Source: Fodinicurvata sediminis DSM 21159 (GTDB taxonomy: Bacteria; Pseudomonadota; Alphaproteobacteria; Kiloniellales; DSM-21159). Taken from it: a stretch of DNA of 64,000 nucleotides. The stretch spans positions 1-64,000 of the forward strand of contig NZ_ATVH01000019.1 of NCBI RefSeq assembly GCF_000420625.1. The letters are read 5' to 3'. The notes beneath the pieces are model-generated. The model did not search any database. It was not told where the DNA came from and worked only from the letters and a program-made list of their open reading frames with translations. The translations under genes and the position numbers were made by a program. Numbering within the stretch: position 1 is the stretch's first letter; each line of letters begins with the position of its first letter. This document shows positions 27,674 to 35,242 of this stretch, piece by piece.

Positions 27674-28014
27674 GGGCGCCCTCCCGGCACTGCCATGGCC
27701 GCCGTCAGGTCATTCAGCGCGCGCTCCAGCTGCAGGACAGGTTCATCCGCGACGGCGTGCCAGGCCCTGTCTCCCAGGCGGGCTTCGGCCTGGCGTCTCA
27801 GCTCGGGATCACCGCGATCGAGCGCCGCCTGTGCCGCCCGGCGCTCGTGGGCGATCACGTTTTCGGCCGCCTCGAGGGTGTCAATCAGGTGGCCGATGGC
27901 CTCGCTGGTGAGCGCCAGGATGCGCGTGTCCAGGCCAGTGCCGGCCTCCGCCTGGCGCAGCGGCCGGCGCTCCAGGTGATGGCGATCGGGGAGGTGCAGG
28001 CTGTCAGGCATCAT
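27670..28014 (-). CDS. Prophage hypothetical protein, helical
   Basis: This 114-residue protein has long amphipathic helices (AIGHLIDTLEAAENVIAHERR, about 40-60). It overlaps its neighbours on both sides. Function is unknown. Confidence 0.5.
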   Translation of the reverse strand: MMPDSLHLPDRHHLERRPLRQAEAGTGLDTRILALTSEAIGHLIDTLEAAENVIAHERRAAQAALDRGDPELRRQAEARLGDRAWHAVADEPVLQLERALNDLTAAMAVPGGRP

Positions 28015-28195
28015 GGCGCGCCTCCGGCCGGTGGTGGCGGTAGCACCAGCGCGGCGCGCTGCCGTCGATGGGGCGATAGAGCGTGGCCCAGGGCAGGCGC
28101 ACGATCGCCGTTCCGAACAGGCTGATGGTCGGGCTGCTGGCCGGGGCGACCTCGCGCAACGAAGCCACGCGCAGGTGCTCGTCTGGTAGCGGCAT
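28004..28195 (-). CDS. Small prophage hypothetical protein
   Basis: This 63-residue frame exactly fills the space between two operon genes, overlapping by 11 bp on one side and 1 bp on the other. Its C-terminus is His- and Arg-rich. Support comes from position and spacing only. Confidence 0.45.
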   Translation of the reverse strand: MPLPDEHLRVASLREVAPASSPTISLFGTAIVRLPWATLYRPIDGSAPRWCYRHHRPEARHDA

Positions 28196-28515
28196 CAGAA
28201 ACTCTCCTGTGAAGTAGATTTGGGGGCGCCGCTGTGGATCAGCGGCGTGCGGCCCTGTCGGTATTGCTGGCGCCAGGCGTGGCGCCTGGCCTCGCAGATC
28301 CGTGCCAGGGTCAGGCGGCGATGGAAGGTCGGCTGGCCATCGATGATGAGGGCCGCGGCCTCGAAGACGCGGTCCGGCGCCACGCCGCTTTCGTCGCGGA
28401 AGGTGGGCCAGCCGCCCGAGGCCACCTGGCGAAACTGCAACCGCTCCAGCAGTCGCTGGAAGCGCGCCGCGCTGTAGTCCTTCTTGAAAAGGTCCGAACC
28501 AAGGGGCTCAGGCAT
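28195..28515 (-). CDS. First gene of the leftward operon, hypothetical protein
   Basis: A 106-residue basic protein is predicted from the ATG at 28515, preceded by GGGAGGAAA. Segments such as DYSAARFQRLLERLQFRQV and EARRHAWRQQYRQ suggest a helical DNA-associated protein. It lies directly downstream of the two operators at 28565-28605, so it is probably the first gene repressed in the lysogen. Confidence 0.55.
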   Translation of the reverse strand: MPEPLGSDLFKKDYSAARFQRLLERLQFRQVASGGWPTFRDESGVAPDRVFEAAALIIDGQPTFHRRLTLARICEARRHAWRQQYRQGRTPLIHSGAPKSTSQESF

Positions 28516-28564
28516 TGGGCTTTCCTCCCTGCTCTGCCGTGTCGAACGGCAATGCAGATAGAAA

Positions 28565-28582
28565 TACCTATTTTCTAGGTTA
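28565..28582. promoter_or_regulatory. Immunity operator A
   Basis: The site contains ACCT-N7-AGGT, a 4-7-4 inverted repeat with an AT-rich centre. It lies 50 nt upstream of the leftward operon start. A possible leftward promoter (TTGATC-N18-TATTTC on the minus strand) overlaps the pair of operators. Confidence 0.55.
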
Positions 28583-28588
28583 AAGATC

Positions 28589-28605
28589 AACCTAAAAATC
28601 AGGTT
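28589..28605. promoter_or_regulatory. Immunity operator B
   Basis: AACCT-N7-AGGTT is a perfect 5-7-5 inverted repeat, centred 24 bp from operator A. It matches the operator at 30326 at 15 of 17 positions. That site lies beside the repressor gene. Confidence 0.65.
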
Positions 28606-28706
28606 AGACCCGGAAACGGTCACACGGCATACTCACGTAATGACTGTGGAACCCATCAAGGAGACGCCACTCTGGATGGAAAAGACACACGGCTGTGTTG
28701 TTGCGG

Positions 28707-28779
28707 CAAGGAGTCCTACAAGGAATTCCGCAAGGACTCAGACAACGGCAAGGATTCCCTCAAGGAGTTCTGGCAAGGA
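28707..28779 (+). repeat. Degenerate CAAGGA repeat array
   Basis: Six CAAGGA words start at 28707, 28719, 28731, 28749, 28761 and 28774, mostly 12 bp apart. One frame reads as a Lys/Glu/Ser repeat (KESY, KEFR, KDSL, KEFW) but has no start codon. Another frame, from the ATG at 28640, gives a low-complexity 58-residue product. Coding is unproven. The rest of 28516-28819 is promoter/operator DNA. Confidence 0.6.
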
Positions 28780-28819
28780 TTTTGGGGCCAGCTGTGAGCA
28801 AAATGGTGAGGACTGAGGA

Positions 28820-28975
28820 ATGAATTTGGGCGAAGCCATACTCTGGTATCTGAACTGGATGCTCATTCAGGTGGTGGACGGCCTTCTTTGGGGCATCTTC
28901 TTTTGGGCGCCATTAACCATCGTGGTTGTCGGCGGCGTCTGGCTCTATCGTAGAATAGGGCGGCGCTCGGAATGA
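28820..28975 (+). CDS. Small single-pass membrane protein
   Basis: A 51-residue protein has GAGGA just before the ATG. It consists mostly of hydrophobic segments (LIQVVDGLLWGIFFWAP, then TIVVVGGVWLYRR) with a basic C-terminal tail. Its TGA overlaps the ATG of the nuclease gene (ATGA), indicating coupled translation. Confidence 0.65.
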   Translation: MNLGEAILWYLNWMLIQVVDGLLWGIFFWAPLTIVVVGGVWLYRRIGRRSE

Positions 28976-29451
28976 GGAAGCATTCCGCGACAGCAGCAGT
29001 CCTATTTAGCGCCTTGCTGATGACAGCAGGCGGCGCCTTGGTGGCTGGCGGCCCCGTTGTGCAGGATGGCCAGGCGCGTGTTATCGACGGGGACACCCTG
29101 GCGCTCGACACCTCAACAGGTGAGATCCGCATTCGCCTCTGGGCGATCGATGCGCCGGAGCTGGAAACGGGACAGCCCGGCCAGGCGGCGCGCCGGCAGA
29201 TGAAAGACCTGGTTACAGAGCGGACGCTGTCCTGCCGCCGGATGCACGAAGACCGCTATGGCAGGACCGTGGCGATTTGCCGCCGCTCCGGCGATGACCT
29301 GGACGTCAGTGAGGCCTTGTTGCGCCGCGGCTGGGCGCGTGTCTGGGGGCGCTATGCCTATGCAGACGACGGGGATCCCGCGCGCGCCGCTGCCTATGAG
29401 GCGGCCGAAGCCAGGGCGCGCCGTGCCGGCCGGGGTATCTGGAGAGAATAG
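28972..29451 (+). CDS. Secreted staphylococcal-nuclease-like (thermonuclease) protein
   Basis: This 159-residue protein has a signal peptide (VLFSALLMTAGGALVAGG) and an SNase OB-fold. RVIDGDTLAL, RLWAIDAPE (first catalytic Arg, then Glu) and DRYGRTVA (second catalytic Arg) are intact. It is probably periplasmic or extracellular and cuts DNA or RNA. Its location between the operators and the repressor suggests lysogenic cargo or an early function. Confidence 0.85.
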   Translation: MRKHSATAAVLFSALLMTAGGALVAGGPVVQDGQARVIDGDTLALDTSTGEIRIRLWAIDAPELETGQPGQAARRQMKDLVTERTLSCRRMHEDRYGRTVAICRRSGDDLDVSEALLRRGWARVWGRYAYADDGDPARAAAYEAAEARARRAGRGIWRE

Positions 29452-29463
29452 GGAGCAGGGACG

Positions 29464-29853
29464 ATGGATATCTTGAGCGCGCTTGGCACTGCCTGGAACT
29501 GGCTGATGCTTGTCTTCGCCTGGGGCACGACAGCGCTCTGGCTGCTGACCGTGGGCGGCATCGCCATCGTCGCGCTGGGTATTGGGCTGGTGCGCCTGTG
29601 GCAACAGGGCCCGCGTGCGCTGCTGGCCCTGGTGCCATCGTGGTGGACGATCGGTATGCTCGCAGCGGTCGGCGCCGGTATCTATGTCATAGACAGCCTG
29701 GATCTCTATTCAGCTCGTGGTTCCACGGCAGCAATCATGATGATGTTCCTTACGGCAATGGCGGTTTTCGGTGTGCATCTGTGGCAACAATCAGTCGAGC
29801 GCGACATCCTGGATCGTGCGCGGATGGAGGAAAAAAACCGCAGGCAAGATTGA
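29464..29853 (+). CDS. Three-helix membrane protein, prophage
   Basis: This 129-residue protein has hydrophobic segments at about 10-43, 58-76 and 87-105 and a charged C-terminal tail (DILDRARMEEKNRR). It lies 12 nt after the nuclease gene and may form a cargo operon with it and the 51-residue membrane protein. A superinfection-exclusion role is possible but only inferred. Confidence 0.6.
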   Translation: MDILSALGTAWNWLMLVFAWGTTALWLLTVGGIAIVALGIGLVRLWQQGPRALLALVPSWWTIGMLAAVGAGIYVIDSLDLYSARGSTAAIMMMFLTAMAVFGVHLWQQSVERDILDRARMEEKNRRQD

Positions 29854-29867
29854 GGAAACGCCCTCTA

Positions 29868-30236
29868 TCAGCTCACCTTGCGGTGCGGCGTTTGACCGGT
29901 GGATCCGCCATTGTCTTCGGGCGGCGGTTCAGCGAGCGCATTGCCGACGCGTAAAAACTTGTCCTGCTCTTCCGGGGGGAGTTGGCTGAAGATCGTAAGC
30001 AGAGCGCGCTCGCGATCGGAAAGCGTTCGGGCGCCGGGAATGAGATCATTCGGTTCACATTTCAGCGCTTCAGAAAACTGAAGAATATCCTCGACGCGAA
30101 AACGGGTTTCCCCGCTTTCAAAGCGGTGAACACGCTGCTGCGTCATGCCCGCGCGCTCCCCCAGTTCAGATTGGGTGAGGCCGGCCTCTTCTCTCTTTTT
30201 CCGTAACAGCTCGGATGACGTTTTATGGACAGTCAT
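29868..30236 (-). CDS. Phage repressor (cI-like, XRE family)
   Basis: A 122-residue protein is read from the ATG at 30236; a longer TTG-started frame would run through two operators and is unlikely. The N-terminal XRE domain (about 5-62) includes REEAGLTQSELGERAGMTQQRVHRFE. There is no peptidase domain, so control is unlikely to use RecA-dependent self-cleavage. It is divergent from the Cro-like gene, with three operators between or beside them. Confidence 0.8.
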   Translation of the reverse strand: MTVHKTSSELLRKKREEAGLTQSELGERAGMTQQRVHRFESGETRFRVEDILQFSEALKCEPNDLIPGARTLSDRERALLTIFSQLPPEEQDKFLRVGNALAEPPPEDNGGSTGQTPHRKVS

Positions 30237-30254
30237 GGGGCTAACTGTCCGCTC

Positions 30255-30269
30255 ACCCGGAAAATGGGT
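30255..30269. promoter_or_regulatory. Immunity operator C
   Basis: ACCC-N7-GGGT is a perfect 4-7-4 repeat with an AAAAT-containing centre. It ends 18 nt before the repressor start, fitting autoregulation. Confidence 0.6.
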
Positions 30270-30325
30270 CAAAACTGAATAGCGTGTTACGGAAAGATCT
30301 TCTGTGGACAACATGACTTGAAGAT

Positions 30326-30342
30326 AACCCAAAATTCAGGTT
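30326..30342. promoter_or_regulatory. Immunity operator D
   Basis: AACCC-N7-AGGTT is near-identical to operator B at 28589. It lies in the repressor/Cro-like intergenic region. Confidence 0.65.
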
Positions 30343-30371
30343 AACGTGAGCCACTAAATATGGTGGCCACT

Positions 30372-30388
30372 TACCCGAAAAATAGGGA
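30372..30388. promoter_or_regulatory. Immunity operator E
   Basis: TACCC-GAAAAAT-AGGGA keeps the ACCC/GGG halves and the seven-base AT-rich centre. It ends 9 nt before the Cro-like ATG. Confidence 0.5.
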
Positions 30389-30397
30389 TATCTAGTA

Positions 30398-30649
30398 ATG
30401 CGGCTTGATGAATGGCGTAAAATCAAGGAGTTGAGTAATAGAGAGCTCGGCGATCTTCTCGACATCTCCACGGAAACCGCGCGCTGCATCTGTTTGAGCC
30501 CCTCGGAACCTGATTTTCGTGTCCCCCGGCCGCATGTGGTTGCGGCGATCTGGCGGCTGACGGATGGGCAGGTGGGGCCGGCGGATTTCTATGATCTGCC
30601 GGCCCTGCGCCCCGGCGCCCCGGGCCTGCAGCACGATACGGCGGCCTGA
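30398..30649 (+). CDS. Cro-like helix-turn-helix protein
   Basis: An 83-residue protein opens with LDEWRKIKELSNRELGDLLDISTETARC, a helix-turn-helix of the phage Cro/YdaS type, followed by VPRPHVVAAIWRLTDGQVGPADFY. This ending is typical of small regulators that choose between lysogenic and lytic growth. It starts the rightward early operon. Confidence 0.75.
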   Translation: MRLDEWRKIKELSNRELGDLLDISTETARCICLSPSEPDFRVPRPHVVAAIWRLTDGQVGPADFYDLPALRPGAPGLQHDTAA

Positions 30650-30651
30650 TC

Positions 30652-30945
30652 ATGCCGCGGCTGGTGCACTGTGCCTCCGTGGCCGATCTGCCCCGCTGGG
30701 AGGCGGCCGGCTGGCGTGTCCTGGTCGCGCCGCCGCCGGGCCGTGGCCAGCAGGCCGTGATCGAGCGTGCCGTGCCGTCCAGCCTGACCCCCGATGACCT
30801 GATCGCCATCATCCAGGCCGATCGTCCCGACGCTCCGCTGCCTGCCCTCTCGGGCGGCGGGTGCGGTGCGCCGGATCCGGACGCCTTGCCCTGTCCTGTT
30901 CCGGATCCGGCGCAATCCTCTGGCCCTGGCGGGGGTGCGTCATGA
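30652..30945 (+). CDS. Prophage hypothetical protein
   Basis: This 97-residue protein is located 2 nt after the Cro-like gene, and its stop overlaps the toprim gene start (ATGA). The N-terminal half is folded-looking (LVHCASVADLPRWEAAGWR) and the C-terminal half is Pro/Gly-rich. No family is recognised. Confidence 0.55.
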   Translation: MPRLVHCASVADLPRWEAAGWRVLVAPPPGRGQQAVIERAVPSSLTPDDLIAIIQADRPDAPLPALSGGGCGAPDPDALPCPVPDPAQSSGPGGGAS

Positions 30946-32045
30946 GCCACCTGCTGTCCCTGCCGCAGATCAGCCAGATGCTGGCCGAACGGATCGACGC
31001 CCTGGCGCCGGAGCTGCTGCCCGGCGGTCACCGCGAGGGGCGCGAATGGCGCGCGGGCAGCCTGGCCGGCGAGGCGGGGCAGTCCCTGGCCGTGCACCTG
31101 GGCGGCGATCGGGCCGGCGTGTGGTCGGACTTCGCCAGCGGCGAAGCCGGCGATGCCCTGGACCTAGTCGCCGCCGTGCTGTTCCGCGGTGACAAGCGCG
31201 AGGCGGTGCGCTGGGCGCGCCGCTGGCTGGGCCTGGAGGATCTGGACCCGGCCGCCCTGCAGATCCGGCGCCGGGAGATCGCGGCCAAGGCCACGGCCCG
31301 GGCGGAAGAGGATCGCGCGAACGCCGAGAAGCGCCGCTCCTCGGCCTATCGTCTCTGGCTGCAGGCCGAAGAGCGCATCGCCGGCACGCCGGCGGACCTC
31401 TACCTGCGCTCGCGCGGCATCGAGCTGGACCGGCTGGGCCGGCAGCCGCGCGCGTTGCGCTATCATCCGCGCCTGTGGTCGAGCGAGGCCGGCGCCTGCC
31501 TGCCGGCCCTGGTCACGGCGATCGCCGGGGAGCGCGTGGATCCGGACAGCGGCGAAATCAGCGAGGGCTTCCTGGCCGTCCATCGCACCTGGCTGGGCCA
31601 GGACAAGCGCGGGCGCTGGGGCAAGGCGGACCTGGTCAAGCCGAAGCTGGTGCTGGGCGACTATCGCGGCGGCTCCATCCGCCTGTGGCGCGGCGCCAGC
31701 CGGCGGCCGCTGGGCCGGGCGGGCGAAGGGGAGGCGGTGCTGGTGAGCGAGGGCCTGGAAGACGGCCTGACCGCGGCGCTGGCCTGTCCGGACTATCGCG
31801 TGATTGCGGCGGTCTCGCTGGGCAACCTGCAGCACCTGCGCCTGCCCGGGCGGCTGGAGGTGACGATCCTGGCGCAGAACGAATGGGACAATGCCCAGGC
31901 GCTGACCGGCCTGGACCGCGGGGTCACGAACCTGTTGCGCCAGGGCCACCAGGTGCGCCTGGCCCGGCCGGCCAATCGCGCGATCAAGGACATCAACGAC
32001 CTGCTGACCGGCCGGCGTGACAGCGAAACGGGGGGCGCGGCGTGA
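30942..32045 (+). CDS. Toprim-domain primase-like protein
   Basis: This 367-residue protein starts at the ATG at 30942. The N-terminal third includes a VWSDFASGEAGDALDLVAAV segment typical of phage primase N-termini, but no zinc-finger cysteines. The C-terminal half has a toprim fold: VSEGLEDGLTAA (catalytic Glu), AVSLGNLQHL and the DIND acidic pair near the end. It acts in phage DNA replication, together with the helicase at 32450. Confidence 0.8.
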   Translation: MSHLLSLPQISQMLAERIDALAPELLPGGHREGREWRAGSLAGEAGQSLAVHLGGDRAGVWSDFASGEAGDALDLVAAVLFRGDKREAVRWARRWLGLEDLDPAALQIRRREIAAKATARAEEDRANAEKRRSSAYRLWLQAEERIAGTPADLYLRSRGIELDRLGRQPRALRYHPRLWSSEAGACLPALVTAIAGERVDPDSGEISEGFLAVHRTWLGQDKRGRWGKADLVKPKLVLGDYRGGSIRLWRGASRRPLGRAGEGEAVLVSEGLEDGLTAALACPDYRVIAAVSLGNLQHLRLPGRLEVTILAQNEWDNAQALTGLDRGVTNLLRQGHQVRLARPANRAIKDINDLLTGRRDSETGGAA

Positions 32046-32220
32046 TGCCAGAGCTGCTGCATTACGGGGGCGTGCCGGTGCCCTGGACTGTCGCCTGGAC
32101 GGCTGAGGAGGGCTTCTTCCTGGACAGCTGCCCGCATGCCGGCGGCCGGCTGGCGATCTGTCAAAGGTCGTTGCGCGGTCACGGGAAGCCCCGATTCGGC
32201 GCGCCGCACATGGAGCGTCA
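32045..32220 (+). pseudogene. N-terminal remnant of a phage protein
   Basis: From the ATG at 32045 the frame reads LLHYGGVPVPWTVAWTAEEGFF, CPHAGGRLAICQR and GKPRFGAPHMERQ. This order occurs at the start of longer phage proteins of unknown function. After about 32220 the frame becomes low-complexity Arg-rich sequence, so the protein appears truncated. Confidence 0.55.
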
Positions 32221-32400
32221 GCGCGCGGCTCCGGTGAGGCGATCGAGGTCGCGGGCCTGCCGATCTATGAAACCGAGAAGGCCTGGCTGGTGGATGCCGG
32301 GACGAACCAAGTCTGGCTGCCCAAGAGCCAGGCGGACTACGACGGACAGGGGACCTTCACGCTGCCCGAATGGATGGCGTTCGAAAAGGGGCTGATATGA
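32221..32400 (+). pseudogene. C-terminal remnant of a second phage protein
   Basis: In a different frame, ending at the TGA at 32398, the sequence reads GEAIEVAGLPIYETEKAWLV, AGTNQVWLPKSQADY and FTLPEWMAFEKGLI. This is a plausible domain with a conserved-looking end but no start codon in frame. It seems to be joined to the preceding fragment by a deletion. Confidence 0.55.
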
Positions 32401-32449
32401 GCGATGCGGCATTGAGACAGGCGGCTATGAACCAGGTGGGGGACCGGCC

Positions 32450-34282
32450 ATGACGGAAGATCCATTCCAGGACGTGCGACAGACGATCCAGTTGGCGGAA
32501 GCGGTGGCGCCGCCGCCCAACCCCGGCCCGCCGGACAGCGAGGACGGCGGCGGTGGCGAACGGCGTTCGCGCAAGGGCGGGGACCTGCCCGAGGGCTGTC
32601 CGGTCCTGCCGCTGGGTATCCAGGGGGAGGTCTGCTGGTACCTGGACGCGGAGCGGCAGCTGCGTGCCCTGAAGGCCAAGGATCACTCGCGCCTGGGGGT
32701 GCAATCGCTGTTCGGCCGGCATATCGCCAAGCTGTACGACTATTGGCCGCGCACCGACAAGGATGGCGCCGTCACCGGCTGGCGCCCCGAGCGCGCGGCG
32801 GAATCCCTGATGAAGGAAGCCGCGCGCGCCGGCGTCTGGGATGTCTTCGGGCGGGTGCGCGGCCCGGGCACCTGGCAGGACGATCAGGGCCACCTGGTCA
32901 TGCATCTGGGCGATGCGATCCTGACCACCGGTCCCGATCGCGGCCCGAACCCCGATGGCGCCATGCATCACCTGGCGCAGCCGGGTCAGGTGGGGCGTCA
33001 CGTCTATCCCTCGGCCGCGGCCATTCCGCGCCCGGCCCATCGCCGGCAGCCGCCAGGCGACACGGGGCCGGCGGCGCAGCTGCTGACCCTGCTGCAGAGC
33101 TGGAACTGGCGGCGGCCGGACTGTGACGCCCATCTGCTGATGGGCTGGATCGGGGCGGCCATGCTGGGCGGCGCGCTGAAGTGGCGGCCGCTGGCCTGGA
33201 TCACGGGCGAAGCCGGAACGGGGAAGTCGACGCTGCATGACGTGCTGCAGGGCGTGCTGGCCGATGCGATCGTCAGCGTGTCGGATCCCACGGCCGCCGG
33301 CATCTGGCAGAAGCTGGGCCATGCCAGCCTGCCCGTGGCGATCGACGAACTGGAGAACGACGAGGACAACCGATCGACCTATAAGGTCATCAAGCTGGCG
33401 CGCCAGGCGGCTTCGGGCGGCGTGGTGCTGCGCGGCGGCGCCGATCATCACGGCACCGAATTCCAGGCGAGGAGCTGCTTCCTGTTCAGCTCGATCCTGG
33501 TGCCGCCGCTGCTGACCCAGGACCGCAGCCGCATGGCGATCCTGGAGCTGCTGGAGCTGGACCGCTCGGCACCGCCGCCCAAGGTGGACCGCGCGACGAT
33601 GATGGATCTGGGCGCACGGCTGAAGCGGCGCCTGCTGGACGGCTGGCCGCGCTTCGAGGAAACCCTCGAGGCCTATCGCGCACAGCTGACCAGCGGCGGT
33701 CACGGCGCGCGGGGCAGTGATCAGTTCGGCACGCTGCTGGCCGTGGCGGACCTGATGCTGCATGACCACCTGCCGGCCGGTGATGAGCTGGCCGTCTGGA
33801 GCGAGCGGCTGTCCGCCGCGGACATCGCCGAACAGGACGATGCCGCGCGGGATCACGAACGCTGGCTTCAGCATCTCCTGACCTCTGTGGTGGACGCGTG
33901 GCGCGGCGGCTCGAAGCGCACGATCGGGCGCCTGGTCGAGGAGGCGGCAGAGGTCCGGCAATATGAACAGCATGGCGAGTTCGACTATGTGGCCGATGCC
34001 AATGACCTGCTGGGCAACTATGGCCTGCGCGTGATCCGCAAGGACGAGCGATCCTGGCTGGCCGTGGCGAACTCGCACCAGGGGCTGCAGGCGCTGTTCC
34101 ATGGCAGCCAATGGAGCGGGCGCAGCGGCACGGCCGGCGGCTGGGTCCAGTCGGCCCGGCGCATTCCCGGCGCCAGGTGGGGGCAAGGCTGCCTGGTCAG
34201 GCTGGGCGGTGCGGCGTCGCGCTGCACGCTGATCCCGATCGAGGCCATCGTTCAACAAGAGGATCGCCCCACGGAGGCATGA
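32450..34282 (+). CDS. Phage D5-like helicase / primase-associated ATPase
   Basis: This 610-residue protein has an AAA+-type core: Walker A GEAGTGKST (about 253-261) and Walker B VAIDELEND (about 297-305), followed by a sensor region. It probably unwinds DNA as a ring helicase during replication with the toprim protein. It is followed directly by the GTAACG repeat array. One exact copy of the 13-bp palindrome lies near its 5' end (32557-32569). Confidence 0.8.
   Translation: MTEDPFQDVRQTIQLAEAVAPPPNPGPPDSEDGGGGERRSRKGGDLPEGCPVLPLGIQGEVCWYLDAERQLRALKAKDHSRLGVQSLFGRHIAKLYDYWPRTDKDGAVTGWRPERAAESLMKEAARAGVWDVFGRVRGPGTWQDDQGHLVMHLGDAILTTGPDRGPNPDGAMHHLAQPGQVGRHVYPSAAAIPRPAHRRQPPGDTGPAAQLLTLLQSWNWRRPDCDAHLLMGWIGAAMLGGALKWRPLAWITGEAGTGKSTLHDVLQGVLADAIVSVSDPTAAGIWQKLGHASLPVAIDELENDEDNRSTYKVIKLARQAASGGVVLRGGADHHGTEFQARSCFLFSSILVPPLLTQDRSRMAILELLELDRSAPPPKVDRATMMDLGARLKRRLLDGWPRFEETLEAYRAQLTSGGHGARGSDQFGTLLAVADLMLHDHLPAGDELAVWSERLSAADIAEQDDAARDHERWLQHLLTSVVDAWRGGSKRTIGRLVEEAAEVRQYEQHGEFDYVADANDLLGNYGLRVIRKDERSWLAVANSHQGLQALFHGSQWSGRSGTAGGWVQSARRIPGARWGQGCLVRLGGAASRCTLIPIEAIVQQEDRPTEA
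32557..32569. promoter_or_regulatory. 13-bp palindrome site 3
   Basis: An exact CGAACGGCGTTCG lies near the 5' end of the helicase gene. Confidence 0.65.
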
Positions 34283-34696
34283 TGACGGAAGAGGCTTGCC
34301 CGACGCGGGGCTCTCGATCTAGCCTGCTTAGGTTCGCTTTCGCGCGCCCCGAACCCCATTGGTCTCAGTCAATTCGCTTCAGGGGGCGCCGCGGTGTAAC
34401 GCTTGTAACGCTGGGTTTGGGAGAGGCGTTACAGTGTAACCGACTGATAAAAAAGCGAAAACCCCTATCCGTAACGCTTGTAACGACTGTAACGCCCTTT
34501 TCGGCCCTTATACGCGTATGCGCACGCGTGCGCGCGGAGACCGAGAGACCGTTACAAGCGTTACAGCGTAACATTCCCCTTCAGAGTAGAGAAAGAGTCT
34601 TTCAATTCAGGCAGTTGAAAGGGCGTTTGCCTGTAACGCTGGGTGTAACGCTCGAGCTGGAAGCGTTACAGCCAATTAAATATTGGGGTTTTATTC
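34283..34696. other. Intergenic iteron-like region (possible phage origin)
   Basis: About 414 bases contain no convincing gene; a frame reading through them yields repeated Val-Thr-Leu from the DNA repeat itself. Eleven exact GTAACG/CGTTAC words plus two variants (GTAACC, GTAACA) lie between 34396 and 34669. Many are spaced 9 bp apart: 34396/34405, 34471/34480/34489 and 34550/34559. Two palindromes, ATACGCGTAT (34510-34519) and CGCACGCGTGCG (34521-34532), sit in the middle, and an AT-rich stretch is at the right end. The layout suggests a replication origin or a multi-site operator. Confidence 0.7.
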
Positions 34697-35242
34697 ATGA
34701 GCGGTGACCAGGACGGGAAGAGCGGGCTGGGCTCGGCGCTGACGGAAGCCGGCGGGCCGGGTGAAGCGCCGGAGCCGGAAGACCAGGGCGAGCAGCTGGA
34801 GCTGTTGCCGGGACCGCTGAAGCCGGCTGACCAGGTGGCGCAGGAGGCGGCAGAGGCGGCGGGGGCGGCGCCGGACGTACGGCGGGGACCTGGACGGCCG
34901 CCTGGCGCCAAGAACCGGCGCACCGAGGCCTGGACCGAGTATCTGTTGAGCCAGTATCGCTCGCCCCTGGTGGTGCTGGCGGAGACGTACAGCCGACCTG
35001 TCGCCGACCTGGCGCGTGAGCTCGGCTGCAAGAAGGAGGACGCCTTCCGCCATCAGATCCAGGCGGCCAAGGAGCTGGCGCCGTACGTGCACCAGAAGCT
35101 GCCCGTGGCCGTCCAGGTCGAGGGCAAGGTGGTGCAGCTGTCGATCGTGGCCGATGCCTCGGGCGAGGTGACGGACAGCGGCGATCCGGACGGCGCCGAC
35201 CTGGTGCACGCGCAGATCATCGAGAGTGAGGAAAATCAATGA
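34697..35242 (+). CDS. Putative small terminase / DNA-binding protein with AT-hook-like motif
   Basis: In this 181-residue protein, an acidic Pro/Gly-rich N-terminus precedes a GPGRPPGAKNRRT AT-hook-like segment (about 65-77). A helical domain follows (LSQYRSPLVVLAETYSR, ELGCKKEDAFRHQIQAAKE). Position two steps before the large terminase suggests a small terminase subunit, but sequence alone does not prove it. Confidence 0.55.
   Translation: MSGDQDGKSGLGSALTEAGGPGEAPEPEDQGEQLELLPGPLKPADQVAQEAAEAAGAAPDVRRGPGRPPGAKNRRTEAWTEYLLSQYRSPLVVLAETYSRPVADLARELGCKKEDAFRHQIQAAKELAPYVHQKLPVAVQVEGKVVQLSIVADASGEVTDSGDPDGADLVHAQIIESEENQ

Noticed and set aside
30237-30332. Longer TTG-started repressor
   Set aside because: It would run through two operators, and the typical N-terminus begins at the ATG at 30236.
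34111-34707. Open frame across the GTAACG array
   Set aside because: Its Val-Thr-Leu repeats are a translation of the DNA array, and its first half overlaps the helicase gene in another frame. No ribosome site is seen.
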